Positions 17,545 to 26,630 of a stretch of 64,000 bases of DNA are shown in pieces. Position 1 is the first letter of the stretch. Every line of letters starts with the position of its first letter. The notes beneath the pieces were generated by a model. It worked only from the letters and a program-made list of their open reading frames with translations, was not told the DNA's origin and made no database searches. Origin of the DNA: CAXXOK01 sp963663285 (GTDB lineage Bacteria > Bacillota > Clostridia > Christensenellales > Aristaeellaceae); contig CAXXNI010000002.1 in NCBI GenBank assembly GCA_963663285.2, positions 248,001 through 312,000 of the forward strand. Direction: 5' to 3'. Both the position numbers and the translations under genes were made by a program.

Positions 17545-19029
17545 ATGCGGGCATTCTTCGACCGTGTTTTCCGCCGTTTCGGTACGGATGACAGCCTGGC
17601 CCATCGGCTGCGGTTCAGTTTCATGGTTATTCTGGCGCTGATGATGATTCCGGCACTGGTAAGCATATGGACTATGCGCACGTATGCCGACAGCTACCAT
17701 AAAGCCATTATGCAGGTGGAGCGGGTGTCATCGTTAAAACCGCTGGTCAATGAGAATATTCCCGATGAAATGTGGAGCATTGTCGCCGGCCGCATTACCT
17801 TTAGCGATGGGCAGCAGTACGTGTTGATGGATGAAGTCAACGATACGCTCGAGACGTTGATGGCTACCGCTGCGGGCGGTACATCCACCGAGCTTACGGT
17901 TGCCCGCCGTACGATGGATACGTTGAAAAGCTATATCGACCGCATGGGGGAGCAGATGGCTGCGGGCGCACTGGTAGCGGATAATGAAGCGCTGCTGGAA
18001 GAGGTGCGCAGCGTATCCTCGCTGGTAGGGGATATTTTGGAGCAGTATATTACCGTGGAAATCTCCGCAACAACCGAAACCAGTAAACAGCTGCAAAACC
18101 AATTGATGTTCATCCTGTGGATCATGGTGCTGCTATTGGCGTGTACCTTTACCTTTGCCATGCTGGCGCAGCGCTCGTTGTCACGGTCGATCCGCACCCC
18201 TATATCACGTTTGGAGTGCTTCGCCGGGGCGATTGCCGAGGGCGACCTACGGGCGCGCGTGGATAAGCCGGAGGTATTGGAACTACGCGGGCTGACCGAG
18301 AGCTTGAACGTGATGGCTGGGAAATTGCAGCAATTGATGGATGAAAACCGGCGCGAGCAGGAAAATTTAAAACGCAGTGAGCTGCGCACCTTGCAGGCGC
18401 AGGTAGCCCCGCATTTTCTGTATAACACATTGGACGCAATCGTGTGGATGGCGGAAGCCCAGCGGACAGATGAGGTTATCCACATTACGCGCGCTTTGAG
18501 CGATTTTTTCCGCATCTCGCTTTCGGAAGGCCGCGATTGGATTCCGCTTTCGGATGAAATTAAACATTTACAGGGATATTTAACCATTCAGAAGATTCGC
18601 TATCGTGACATTCTGGATTATGAAATTGATATTCCTCAGGAGTTATACAATCAACAAATTTTAAAGCTGCTTTTACAGCCGCTGGTAGAAAACGCGATCT
18701 ACCATGGCATTAAGCACCGGCGCGGGCGTGGCATGGTGCGTGTCACCGGACGTGAGCAGGAGGGTAAAATATGGCTTACGGTAACGGATAACGGCGCGGG
18801 CATGACTGCGGAAAGACTGGAGCAAGTGCGGGATAGCCTGGCTCGCAGCGCCGGGGAGGATGAGGAGCACGGCTGTTACGGGCTGTTTAATGTGAATAAA
18901 CGTATTCAGCTTTATTACAATCAGCCGGAGGGTGTGCAGATCCAAAGCGATGAAAATGGAACGACGGTCTCGCTGTGCGTGCCGTTGGGGAGGACAGACG
19001 ATGTACAAGGTGTTTCTGGCGGACGATGA
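17545..19029 (+). CDS. YesM/LytS-type sensor histidine kinase
   Basis: Membrane kinase of 494 residues. A first transmembrane helix (about 24-46) and a second (about 190-212) enclose an extracellular helical sensor with no known motif. A HAMP linker follows (RSIRTPISRLECFAGAIAEGDL), then the His_kinase region with phosphoacceptor His in QAQVAPHFLYNTLD (about 288) and the HATPase domain with LLLQPLVENAIYHG, VTDNGAGM and YGLFNVNKRI. The start is the ATG at 17545, 9 bases after AAGGGAG; the upstream TTG at 17539 overlaps the previous stop. The gene overlaps the next one by 29 bases. With the lipoprotein before it and the YesN regulator after it this forms a three-part sugar-sensing system. Confidence 0.95.
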   Translation: MRAFFDRVFRRFGTDDSLAHRLRFSFMVILALMMIPALVSIWTMRTYADSYHKAIMQVERVSSLKPLVNENIPDEMWSIVAGRITFSDGQQYVLMDEVNDTLETLMATAAGGTSTELTVARRTMDTLKSYIDRMGEQMAAGALVADNEALLEEVRSVSSLVGDILEQYITVEISATTETSKQLQNQLMFILWIMVLLLACTFTFAMLAQRSLSRSIRTPISRLECFAGAIAEGDLRARVDKPEVLELRGLTESLNVMAGKLQQLMDENRREQENLKRSELRTLQAQVAPHFLYNTLDAIVWMAEAQRTDEVIHITRALSDFFRISLSEGRDWIPLSDEIKHLQGYLTIQKIRYRDILDYEIDIPQELYNQQILKLLLQPLVENAIYHGIKHRRGRGMVRVTGREQEGKIWLTVTDNGAGMTAERLEQVRDSLARSAGEDEEHGCYGLFNVNKRIQLYYNQPEGVQIQSDENGTTVSLCVPLGRTDDVQGVSGGR

Positions 19030-20587
19030 AATTGTGGTGCGGGAAGGTATACGCAGCAATTTTCCCTGGGAAGATACGGACTTTGTGCTGGCGGGGGAAG
19101 CACCTGACGGTGAAATTGCCCTGTCCATGCTGCAGGATATAAAACCGGATATTTTAATAACGGATATTCGCATGCCGTTTATGGATGGGCTGGAGCTTTG
19201 CCGTGCGGTGAGTGCTGCAATGCCGTGGATGTATATTGTCATTTTAAGCGGATATGACGATTTTGCTTATGCGCGGGAAGCCATTTCGCTGGGGGTGAAG
19301 GAATACCTGCTCAAACCTGTTAGCGGGCAGGAACTTTTACAGGTACTGAACCATCTGGCGGATTCCATCCGCGATGATAAACGCAGACAGGCCAATCTGC
19401 GTACCTACCGGGACCAACTGGCATCGTCCGGGCAACTGCTGAAAGAACGCATTTTAAGCGATTTGATTGCAGGCGCGCCGGAAACGGAAATCCGCGAGCG
19501 CGCCCGCACATTGCAGATGAGTCTGGTTGCGGGCCGCTACCTGACCATGGTTGTCGATTTAGGGCGCGGCCCGGTGAGCGCGGAGGAGACGCGCGCCGCC
19601 GAAAGCTTGCTGCGGCGGCTGGCGGAAAGCAGCGGTGGCACCGTATGCCTGTGTCAAATGCAGGGGCGGTTTGTGATGCTGGTTATGGGAGACGATGACA
19701 GTGATATTGAAGAACGTACCTATGGACTGGCGCAATCGGTAAAGTTTGACGTGGAGCGCAATACTGATTTAAAGCCGCTTATGGCTATTGGTACGACAGT
19801 ATCCACGCTCAGGGATGTATCAAGCTCCTACGCGGATGCCTGCGCACTGCTCCGAACGCTGAACGAAGCGGAAAATGCCAACCGCGACCGCCGGATCGTA
19901 GGGGTTTTGGATATTGCCCCGCAGGACAGCCTGTCGCTGGTGAACGTGAAAGTGCCGCAGCTGTATGAAAAGCTACGGAATGCGGGACGGGGAGACGCGA
20001 ACCGGATTTTAACGGAGTATATCCATTCGATCGGGCAAACGGCGGCGCAAAGCAAGCTGATGATCAATTATATTTTTGTGGATATTGTTCTATCGGCTTC
20101 CCGTATTATCCGCGATAGCGGCGGCGACCCGCAGGAAATAATCCCTTCCGCGTTCCAGCCGGATGGGCAGAGCGCCGTAGCATCGACGCTTGAGGAAGCG
20201 ATGGCGATGGCGCGCGAGCTTTTGCACGCTGCGCTGACATACCGTGACGAGCAAGGCTCCGCGCGGTATGGGCTGGTTATTCGGAAAGCAAAAGCGTTCA
20301 TCAACAGCCAGTTTTCCAATCCGGATTTGACCCTCAGGGAGGTTGCGGGGCATGTGGCGCTAAGCAACAACCACTTTTGTACGGTCTTTTCGCAGGAAAC
20401 CGGCGTTACGTTTACCGAGTATCTTACCTCTGTGCGGATGGCTGAAGCAAAAAAATTATTGCGCGATCAACAGATGCGCACATCCGATGTAGCCTTCAGC
20501 GTCGGGTATAACGACCCTCATTATTTTAGTTACTTATTCAAGAAAAATATAGGAATCACCCCGCGCGATTACCGAAAAAGCGAATAA
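19001..20587 (+). CDS. YesN-type AraC-family response regulator
   Basis: Regulator of 528 residues. The receiver (1-120) has FLADDE, the phosphoacceptor Asp in ILITDIRMPFMDG, LSGYDDFAYA and LKPVS. The middle 270 residues hold the variable region of YesN proteins. The C-terminal AraC domain (about 425-528) has two helix-turn-helix units, DLTLREVAGHVALSNNHFCTVFSQETG and TSDVAFSVGYNDPHYFSYLFKKNIGITPRDYR. The ATG at 19001 has GGGGAGGAC upstream and lies inside the kinase gene, giving tight coupling. It most likely activates the transport operon that follows, where two 14-base direct repeats precede a promoter with a poor -10 box. Confidence 0.95.
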   Translation: MYKVFLADDEIVVREGIRSNFPWEDTDFVLAGEAPDGEIALSMLQDIKPDILITDIRMPFMDGLELCRAVSAAMPWMYIVILSGYDDFAYAREAISLGVKEYLLKPVSGQELLQVLNHLADSIRDDKRRQANLRTYRDQLASSGQLLKERILSDLIAGAPETEIRERARTLQMSLVAGRYLTMVVDLGRGPVSAEETRAAESLLRRLAESSGGTVCLCQMQGRFVMLVMGDDDSDIEERTYGLAQSVKFDVERNTDLKPLMAIGTTVSTLRDVSSSYADACALLRTLNEAENANRDRRIVGVLDIAPQDSLSLVNVKVPQLYEKLRNAGRGDANRILTEYIHSIGQTAAQSKLMINYIFVDIVLSASRIIRDSGGDPQEIIPSAFQPDGQSAVASTLEEAMAMARELLHAALTYRDEQGSARYGLVIRKAKAFINSQFSNPDLTLREVAGHVALSNNHFCTVFSQETGVTFTEYLTSVRMAEAKKLLRDQQMRTSDVAFSVGYNDPHYFSYLFKKNIGITPRDYRKSE

Positions 20588-20630
20588 TTGCAATCCTTTT
20601 CAGCAATATCGCTTAACGGGGTAAAATGAT

Positions 20631-20664
20631 AATCGGAAAATATTCCCACAAATCGGAAAATATT
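20631..20664 (+). repeat. Tandem direct repeats, probable YesN binding sites
   Basis: AATCGGAAAATATT occurs at 20631-20644 and again at 20651-20664. The starts are 20 bases apart, two helical turns, and the pair ends 32 bases before a TTGACA box. AraC-type activators bind such same-face direct repeats. The neighbouring YesN gene ends 43 bases upstream. Confidence 0.6.
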
Positions 20665-20696
20665 TACCTCTTCTTTGTTTGCGCTCAAAGTAGCAT

Positions 20697-20726
20697 TTGA
20701 CAATTTCAAAAGATATTGAACATAAA
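20697..20726 (+). promoter_or_regulatory. Probable activated promoter of the sugar transport operon
   Basis: TTGACA (20697-20702) has only ACATAA or CATAAA at the -10 position (20720-20726). A good -35 with a poor -10 fits an activator-dependent promoter about 110 bases before the binding-protein start. Confidence 0.45.
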
Positions 20727-20831
20727 AGGGAAACCTCTCACTTTTATTAATAAAACCTTTTCGATAGAATGGAAACATGTTAGGGAAGTACGGACATCTT
20801 CCCGAAAATAGAATTGAGGAGGTTTCCATTC

Positions 20832-21812
20832 ATGAAGAAACTGGTTGCTGTTATGATGGCGCTGGCCATGGTGTTTACACTGTTCTCCTTTGCGGCTGCG
20901 GAAGACATGATTAAAGTTGGCTTTGCACAGGTGGGCCATGAGTCTGACTGGCGTAATGCGAATACCGAGAACTATAAGGCAGTTTTCTCTGCTGAAAACG
21001 GCTTTGACCTGAGCTTTGTAGACTGTGACAACGACAACGCTGTACAGCTGGAAGCGGTTCGCAGCTTTATCGAGCAGGGCATGGATTACATCATCATCGC
21101 CCCCATCGAGACCGCTGGCTGGAACACCGTTTTGGCCGAAGCGATGGACGCAGGGATTCCCGTTATCATCGCCGATCGTAATGTAGACGCCGATCCTTCC
21201 GAATACACAACCCGTGTAGGAACCGACATGGTTAAAGAAGGCGAAACCGCCGGTAACTGGCTTGCAGAATACATGGCGGGCGCGGATGCCAATATTCTGG
21301 TCATCGAAGGCTCCGTTGGCGCTTCTGCTACCCTCGGCCGTACCGAAGGCTTCAACAGGGTTGCGGCAAATCATCCCGAATGGAAGATTCTGGATAGCCA
21401 GAGCGGCGATTTCACGCAGGCTGGCGGCCAGGAAGTTATGGAAAGCTTCATCAAATCCTATGAAGGCCAGTTCAACGTAGTGGTTTGTCAGAATGATAAC
21501 GAAGCTTACGGCGCGATGGATGCGATGGACGCAGCCGGTATCACCTATGGTGTTGGCGGCGATGTGATCCTTGTTTCCTACGATGCGACCAAAGCAGGCC
21601 TCACCTACACGCTGGAAGGCAAAATCAACGCTAACGTAGAATGCAACCCCATTCAGGCTGATTTCGTTAAGACCGTTATCGAAAAGCTGCAGGCTGGCGA
21701 AGCTGTAGAAGCCTTCACGCTGGTTGTTGACCAGGCGTTTGTGGCTCCGGGCATCACCTCCGAATTTGCTACCACGCTGACCGATGAAATTCTGGCCGCC
21801 CGTCCTTACTAA
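20832..21812 (+). CDS. Galactofuranose-type sugar ABC transporter, substrate-binding protein
   Basis: Secreted binding protein of 326 residues with a signal peptide cut near FAAAEDM and no lipobox. It is a paralogue of the lipoprotein at 16550 and of E. coli YtfQ: VGFAQVGHESDWR, LEAVRSFIEQGMDYIIIAP, AGWNTVLAEAMDAGIPVIIADRN, SQSGDFTQAGGQEVMESF and CQNDNEAYGAMDAMD. Codon use is strongly biased, as expected for a highly expressed protein. GAGGAGG stands 9 bases before the ATG at 20832; an upstream in-frame codon is not preceded by a ribosome site. The hairpin at 21854 lies between it and the ATPase gene and probably lets the binding protein be made in excess. The ligand may be galactofuranose or another hexose; this is by family only. 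Confidence 0.93.
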   Translation: MKKLVAVMMALAMVFTLFSFAAAEDMIKVGFAQVGHESDWRNANTENYKAVFSAENGFDLSFVDCDNDNAVQLEAVRSFIEQGMDYIIIAPIETAGWNTVLAEAMDAGIPVIIADRNVDADPSEYTTRVGTDMVKEGETAGNWLAEYMAGADANILVIEGSVGASATLGRTEGFNRVAANHPEWKILDSQSGDFTQAGGQEVMESFIKSYEGQFNVVVCQNDNEAYGAMDAMDAAGITYGVGGDVILVSYDATKAGLTYTLEGKINANVECNPIQADFVKTVIEKLQAGEAVEAFTLVVDQAFVAPGITSEFATTLTDEILAARPY

Positions 21813-21853
21813 GAACTGCGGATAGAATGAATCCCAAACGATGGGATCAGGAG

Positions 21854-21887
21854 AAGTGGGAGAGCCCAAACAGCTCCTCCCACTTTT
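21854..21887 (+). terminator. Leaky terminator after the binding-protein gene
   Basis: AAGTGGGAG (21854-21862) pairs with CTCCCACTT (21877-21885), followed by TTCC. Placed inside the operon, it probably lowers transcription of the ATPase and permeases and protects the upstream mRNA. Confidence 0.6.
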
Positions 21888-21946
21888 CCGCATGAGTACT
21901 GCGGGGGGCATGACCCCTGAGAGCTCACTAATTATGAAAGGAATGG

Positions 21947-23467
21947 ATGACGATGGAAAATCAAGTCGTCCTGACCATGCGCGGAATCAGTATGATGTTT
22001 CCGGGTGTTAAGGCGCTGGATCAGGTGGATTTTACCTTACGCAAAGGCGAAATCCATGCCCTGATGGGAGAAAATGGCGCTGGAAAATCGACGTTGATTA
22101 AATGCCTGACCGGTGTACATGATTTTGGACACGGCGAAATCCATGTGGATGGTAAAAATACGGCTGTACGGTATCATTCGCCTTTTGAAGCCCAACGTAA
22201 TGGAATTTCCACCGTATATCAGGAAGTCAACCTTTGTCCTAACCTGAGCGTAGCCGAGAATTTGTTTATTGGCCGCGAACCGCGTACTAAAATGGGAACG
22301 ATTGACCGTAAGGAAACAGTAAAACGTGCCCAGCGGCTGATGGATAGCTTCGATTTGAAAATCGATGTACAGCAAAACCTGGAAAACTATTCCCTTGCAC
22401 TGCAGCAGATGATCGCGATTGCGCGTGCGGTGGATATGGAATGCAAAATTTTAATTTTGGATGAACCCACTTCCTCGCTGGATGATAACGAGGTGGAAAA
22501 ACTGTTTGCGTTAATGCGCAGGCTGCGGGATCATGATGTGGGCATCATTTTTGTTACGCACTTTTTAGAGCAGGTATATGCGGTTTGTGACCGGATCACC
22601 GTTTTACGCAACGGCGAATTGGTAGGCGAATACCCCATTGGTGATTTACCGCGTGTAAAGTTGATTGCGGCGATGATGGGCAAGGATATTGATGATCTGG
22701 CGAAAATCAAGCCGGAAAACTGCACCGACCGGTGCGGTGAAATGCTGATTGATGCCAAGGGGATCAGCCATAAAGGGAAAATAAAACCCTTTGATTTGCA
22801 GATTAAAAGTGGTGAAGTTGTGGGGCTTACCGGGCTGCTGGGATCAGGCCGCAGCGAACTGGCACGCGCCATCTACGGCGCCGATCGTGCCCAAACCGGT
22901 ACACTGAAGGTGAAAAGCAAGGCAGTACATATCGGCCAGCCGATTGATGCGATGAAACTGGGCATGGGAATGCTGCCGGACGATCGCAAGGCAGAAGGAA
23001 TTGTAGGGGATTTGAGCGTCCGGGAGAATATTGTGCTCGCAATACAGGCGCATCGCGGTATGATGAACCTGCTGCCGATGAAAGAACAATGCGATATTGC
23101 CGATAAGTTTATCAGCCTGTTGGATATTAAAACAGCCAGCCGCGAAACACAGGTAAAACAACTGTCCGGCGGCAACCAACAAAAGGTGATTATTGCGCGG
23201 TGGTTAGCGACCAATCCGGATTTTCTGATTTTGGACGAGCCTACGCGCGGCATTGATATCGGCACAAAAACAGAAATACAGAAGTTGATTATTAAACTGG
23301 CCGAGGAAGGTAAGGGCATCTTGTTTATTTCTTCAGAAATTGAAGAGATGCTGCGAACCTGCAACCGGCTGGCTGTGCTGCGCGATGGGGAAAAGGTAGG
23401 CGAAATCTCCGGAGAGATGACGCAGGAAAGCGTGATGCACGCAATTGCCGGAGGTGAAAACCAATGA
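21947..23467 (+). CDS. Galactofuranose-type sugar ABC transporter, double ATPase
   Basis: Cytosolic ATPase of 506 residues with two fused nucleotide-binding domains, the layout of RbsA, MglA and YtfR. The first domain has Walker A GENGAGKST (near 43-51), a Q-loop in VYQEVNLCPN, a signature replaced by NYSLALQQMIAIARA and Walker B LILDEPTSSLD. The second has the degenerate Walker A GLLGSGRSEL, LSGGNQQKVIIARWL and LILDEPTRGIDIG, as usual for the family. AAAGGA stands 4 bases before the ATG at 21947; the ATG at 21953 is a possible alternative with wider spacing. The stop overlaps the first permease start (ATGA). Confidence 0.95.
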   Translation: MTMENQVVLTMRGISMMFPGVKALDQVDFTLRKGEIHALMGENGAGKSTLIKCLTGVHDFGHGEIHVDGKNTAVRYHSPFEAQRNGISTVYQEVNLCPNLSVAENLFIGREPRTKMGTIDRKETVKRAQRLMDSFDLKIDVQQNLENYSLALQQMIAIARAVDMECKILILDEPTSSLDDNEVEKLFALMRRLRDHDVGIIFVTHFLEQVYAVCDRITVLRNGELVGEYPIGDLPRVKLIAAMMGKDIDDLAKIKPENCTDRCGEMLIDAKGISHKGKIKPFDLQIKSGEVVGLTGLLGSGRSELARAIYGADRAQTGTLKVKSKAVHIGQPIDAMKLGMGMLPDDRKAEGIVGDLSVRENIVLAIQAHRGMMNLLPMKEQCDIADKFISLLDIKTASRETQVKQLSGGNQQKVIIARWLATNPDFLILDEPTRGIDIGTKTEIQKLIIKLAEEGKGILFISSEIEEMLRTCNRLAVLRDGEKVGEISGEMTQESVMHAIAGGENQ

Positions 23468-24546
23468 AGATAAAACAGGCAATTCAAAAAGTTACCAGGA
23501 TGAGACTGTTCCTGCCGATTTTCAGCATGCTGCTGGTAATGGCGGTCAATATTATCTATGATGTGGCAAACGGCAACGCGGTTTTTAACTTCTTCACTAT
23601 TACAATAAAAAATGGTGTTCTTTATGGCCGCCTGATCGATGTTCTCAATCGCGGCAGTGAAGCGGCAATACTGGCAATCGGCATGACGCTGGTAGTTTCT
23701 TCTTCCGCAGGCGTGGATATTTCCGTTGGTTCCGTTATGAGCCTTGCGGGCGGTATGTGTTGTATGCTGCTGGCCGGTTTCGGCAACGCGAACGTATCGG
23801 AATATGCGCTGCCAATGTGGATCGGGCTGCTTGCGGGCTTGCTTGTTGCCAGCGCCTGCGGTGCGTTTAACGGGTTCTTGGTATCATACTTGAATATACA
23901 ACCGATGGTAGCAACACTGATACTGTTTTCCGCCGGGCGCGCGATCGGCTTACTGTTATGTAACAGCACGATCGTGTACATCCGTGTACCATCCTTCCAG
24001 TTCCTTGGCGGTTATTGCTGGATTTTGCCAACACCCATTCTGGTTGCGCTGCTGTGCATTGTGGTGATGGGGCTTATACTGCGGTCGACAGCGCTGGGCA
24101 TGTATGTACAAAGCGTTGGCATCAACCCCAGCGCGGCGCGGATCTCCGGGTATCAGTCCCGCCGGATTATTTTTACCACATTCGTGATCAGCGGTTTATG
24201 CGCCGGCATTGCGGGGTTGGTGGCTACCAGCCGTATTTATTCGGCAGATACCAACAATATTGGGTTAAATTATGAGCTGGACGCGATACTGGCTGTGGCG
24301 TTGGGCGGCAACAGCCTTGGCGGCGGAAAATTCCGCCTTGCCGGCTCCATCATCGGCGCGTATACCATACAAGCGATCACGACGACGCTCTACGCATTGG
24401 GTGTAAGCTCCGCACAGGCACCGGTGTTTAAGGCGATTATCGTCATCCTGATCGTAACCATTCAGGCGCCTGCGGTGAAAGCATACTTGGCTAAGCGCGC
24501 GGCCGCGAAAGAAGCGCTGATGGAAAAGGAGGCGGTGGGAGCATGA
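23464..24546 (+). CDS. Sugar ABC permease, YtfT-like
   Basis: Inner-membrane permease of 360 residues with about eight to ten hydrophobic segments. The family signature of the ribose/galactofuranose class is clear in IGMTLVVSSSAGVDISVGSVMSLAGG and LGGNSLGGGKFRLAGSIIGA. The C-terminus is a basic, soluble tail. It overlaps the ATPase gene before it and the second permease after it by four bases each, so all three are translated together. The two non-identical permeases mirror YtfT and YjfF of E. coli. Confidence 0.94.
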   Translation: MKIKQAIQKVTRMRLFLPIFSMLLVMAVNIIYDVANGNAVFNFFTITIKNGVLYGRLIDVLNRGSEAAILAIGMTLVVSSSAGVDISVGSVMSLAGGMCCMLLAGFGNANVSEYALPMWIGLLAGLLVASACGAFNGFLVSYLNIQPMVATLILFSAGRAIGLLLCNSTIVYIRVPSFQFLGGYCWILPTPILVALLCIVVMGLILRSTALGMYVQSVGINPSAARISGYQSRRIIFTTFVISGLCAGIAGLVATSRIYSADTNNIGLNYELDAILAVALGGNSLGGGKFRLAGSIIGAYTIQAITTTLYALGVSSAQAPVFKAIIVILIVTIQAPAVKAYLAKRAAAKEALMEKEAVGA

Positions 24547-25592
24547 ATGGAACCTTACGCGACCGGAAAACCCGGCGGCGGATGAATAATAATACCGTTT
24601 TGTTGATGATTACCATCACCCTGTTTGTGGTTATGTATGCGGCAGGCTGTATCGTATATTCCTACAAGGGATTTGACCATCTGCAAACATTCCTGAATAT
24701 TCTCATCAACAACTCCGGTCTGATTTGCGTTGCCAGCGGTATGACCTGCGTTATGCTGACCGGCGGCATCGATATTTCCGTTGGTTCTTTGATTGCTATG
24801 GACTGCATGTTTCTGGCCGTTGGCATCGAATACTGGGGTATACCTGCTCCTGTACTGATGCTACTGGTGATTATCATCGGCATTGGCTTTGGCTTGATAC
24901 AGGGTTTTTGTGTTGGCTATCTGGATATTCAGCCATTTATCGTTACCATCGCAGGCATGTTCTTTGCGCGGGGCATGACGGCGGTAATCAGCACACAGCA
25001 AGTAACGATTAAATCCAGCGAGTTGTTTGTTAAACTGGCAAATCTAAAATTCTATATGCCTTTTCAGATTGGCGCGTATATCAACAATAAGGGAAAATTG
25101 ATGGTGCCGTATTTCCGCCTGCCGGTGTTGATAGCGCTGGTAGTGCTGGTGCTGGTATACCTGCTGCTCAGGTACACCAAATTTGGCCGCAGCCTGTATG
25201 CGGTGGGCGGAAACCCGCAGTCTGCATCGCTAATGGGCCTGAATGTGAAATTGACCCGCATGAAGGCGTACATCCTTTCCAGCGTGCTTTGCTCCATCGG
25301 CGGCATCTGCTATTGCTTAAACACCATGGCAGGCACGACGACGCAGGCGACGGGGCTGGAAATGGATGCCATATCCTCAGCGGTTATCGGCGGCACACTG
25401 TTGACAGGCGGCGTTGGCAACGTTATCGGTTCTTTCTTCGGTGTGTTGATCAATGGTACGATATCCAGCCTGGTTAAAACCAACGGTAAGCTTATTTCCT
25501 CCTGGTCCAATGTGGTTTCTGCCATATTGCTTTGCTTCTTTATCGTGTTACAGGCGGCGTTCGCCAAATGGAAAGAGCGCAGCAAGGGATAG
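24543..25592 (+). CDS. Sugar ABC permease, YjfF-like
   Basis: Second inner-membrane permease, 349 residues, about nine hydrophobic segments. ASGMTCVMLTGGIDISVGSLIAMD and the C-terminal SSAVIGGTLLTGGVGNVIGSFFG are the class signatures; FIVTIAGMFFARG resembles YjfF. It probably forms a heterodimer with the YtfT-like permease and is driven by the double ATPase. It is the last gene of the operon; a strong hairpin follows at 25640. Confidence 0.94.
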   Translation: MNGTLRDRKTRRRMNNNTVLLMITITLFVVMYAAGCIVYSYKGFDHLQTFLNILINNSGLICVASGMTCVMLTGGIDISVGSLIAMDCMFLAVGIEYWGIPAPVLMLLVIIIGIGFGLIQGFCVGYLDIQPFIVTIAGMFFARGMTAVISTQQVTIKSSELFVKLANLKFYMPFQIGAYINNKGKLMVPYFRLPVLIALVVLVLVYLLLRYTKFGRSLYAVGGNPQSASLMGLNVKLTRMKAYILSSVLCSIGGICYCLNTMAGTTTQATGLEMDAISSAVIGGTLLTGGVGNVIGSFFGVLINGTISSLVKTNGKLISSWSNVVSAILLCFFIVLQAAFAKWKERSKG

Positions 25593-25639
25593 TTTCAACC
25601 GACACCGGCGGTATAAACTATCCAAAGGATCAGGGCAGT

Positions 25640-25679
25640 ACAACCCGAAGGCTCGCCAACAGGCGAGCCTTTGGGTTGT
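25640..25679. terminator. Two-step hairpin between convergent genes
   Basis: ACAACCC/GGGTTGT (25640-25646 with 25673-25679) encloses GGCTCGCC/GGCGAGCC (25650-25657 with 25662-25669). There is no long T run on either side, so it may end transcription from both sides only in part. Confidence 0.65.
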
Positions 25680-25708
25680 AATCCGTGATTAATGGTATGG
25701 CACTTTGG

Positions 25709-26587
25709 TTATAATCGCACCCAGTGAAGCTGATTGTCGGTAAAGGTATAACGCAGCTTTCCGGTATCGGCAAGCCATGCAAGAAAAGAACGTACCGTAC
25801 TGCCAACCAAAACGTGCTGTATCATGGACATGGATAGATTGTAGTGGGTAAACACCTGCTGCAAGAGAGCGTCTAACGTTATAGGCTCCATACAAAAAGA
25901 GAGCAGCGTTTCTCCAATAGCCAGCATTTTTTCATAATTCAGTTTTGCAAGCGGAGCTATATCGGCTGTGGCAGGAGCATGCGCGGGGATAAACATACTG
26001 CCTTTCATGGCTTGGATGGCGGTTAAAGTGTCAAGCTGCGCCTGCACATCGTATAAAAAGGGAATACCGTACTTTTCCAGGGTTGCTTCGCTGCTGACGC
26101 AATCTGCCAGAAAGATGGCATCATCCGGCGTACGGATACCAACCATATCAAAGGAATGGCCGGGCAATGGAATCGCTGATAATTCTTCGGGAAAATCTGG
26201 GTGGGTAAAATCTTTTACATCGCTGCTTTGCGCCATCAGGAATTTATACCGCAAAGCCTGCATGGGGTAGCCTCCGTATAAAAAAGAAGGCTCCAGTACA
26301 GGGTGACGGGTAAAATCCGCTTCCATAGCGTTGGCGAAAATATCGCATCCGGTTTGGGACTGCAAATATCGGTTGCCTCCGATATGGTCGGCATGGGAGT
26401 GGGTATTGATGATTGCTTTCAGGCTCCACCCCTGTTGCTCCAGTATCTGCCGTATTTTACGGCCCGCATCCTTATCGCTGCCGCTGTCGATAAGGATAAC
26501 GTTTGCGGGGTCCGGCGCATATACGCCGACTTTAACAGGACTATCGATATAATAAGTTGCTTTGCCTACGGGTATCAGTTCGTACAT
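25709..26587 (-). CDS. MBL-fold metallo-hydrolase with C-terminal winged-helix-like region
   Basis: Cytosolic protein of 292 residues. The metallo-beta-lactamase fold shows the metal motif NTHSHADHIGG (about 61-71), a later His in PLPGHSFDMVG, the bridging Asp in FLADCVSS and the last His in FIPAHAP. Two metal ions, probably zinc, are expected. Residues about 210-290 resemble the small winged-helix tail (LDALLQQVFTHYNLSMSM, STVRSFLAWLADTGKLRY) of LACTB2 and related hydrolases. Substrate unknown; thioester or phosphoester bonds are typical for the family. GGAGG stands 4 bases before the ATG. It lies downstream of the acidic-tail gene with a terminator hairpin between them. Confidence 0.92.
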   Translation of the reverse strand: MYELIPVGKATYYIDSPVKVGVYAPDPANVILIDSGSDKDAGRKIRQILEQQGWSLKAIINTHSHADHIGGNRYLQSQTGCDIFANAMEADFTRHPVLEPSFLYGGYPMQALRYKFLMAQSSDVKDFTHPDFPEELSAIPLPGHSFDMVGIRTPDDAIFLADCVSSEATLEKYGIPFLYDVQAQLDTLTAIQAMKGSMFIPAHAPATADIAPLAKLNYEKMLAIGETLLSFCMEPITLDALLQQVFTHYNLSMSMIQHVLVGSTVRSFLAWLADTGKLRYTFTDNQLHWVRL

Positions 26588-26604
26588 GGTGCCTCCATAG
26601 TAAT

Positions 26605-26627
26605 AAAGGGCGGTTTAACCGCCCTTT
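26605..26627 (-). terminator. Intrinsic terminator after the acidic-tail gene
   Basis: AAAGGGCGG/CCGCCCTTT forms a tight stem, followed on the minus strand by ATTACTATG. It separates the gene at 26631 from the MBL gene. Confidence 0.7.
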
Positions 26628-26630
26628 ATA

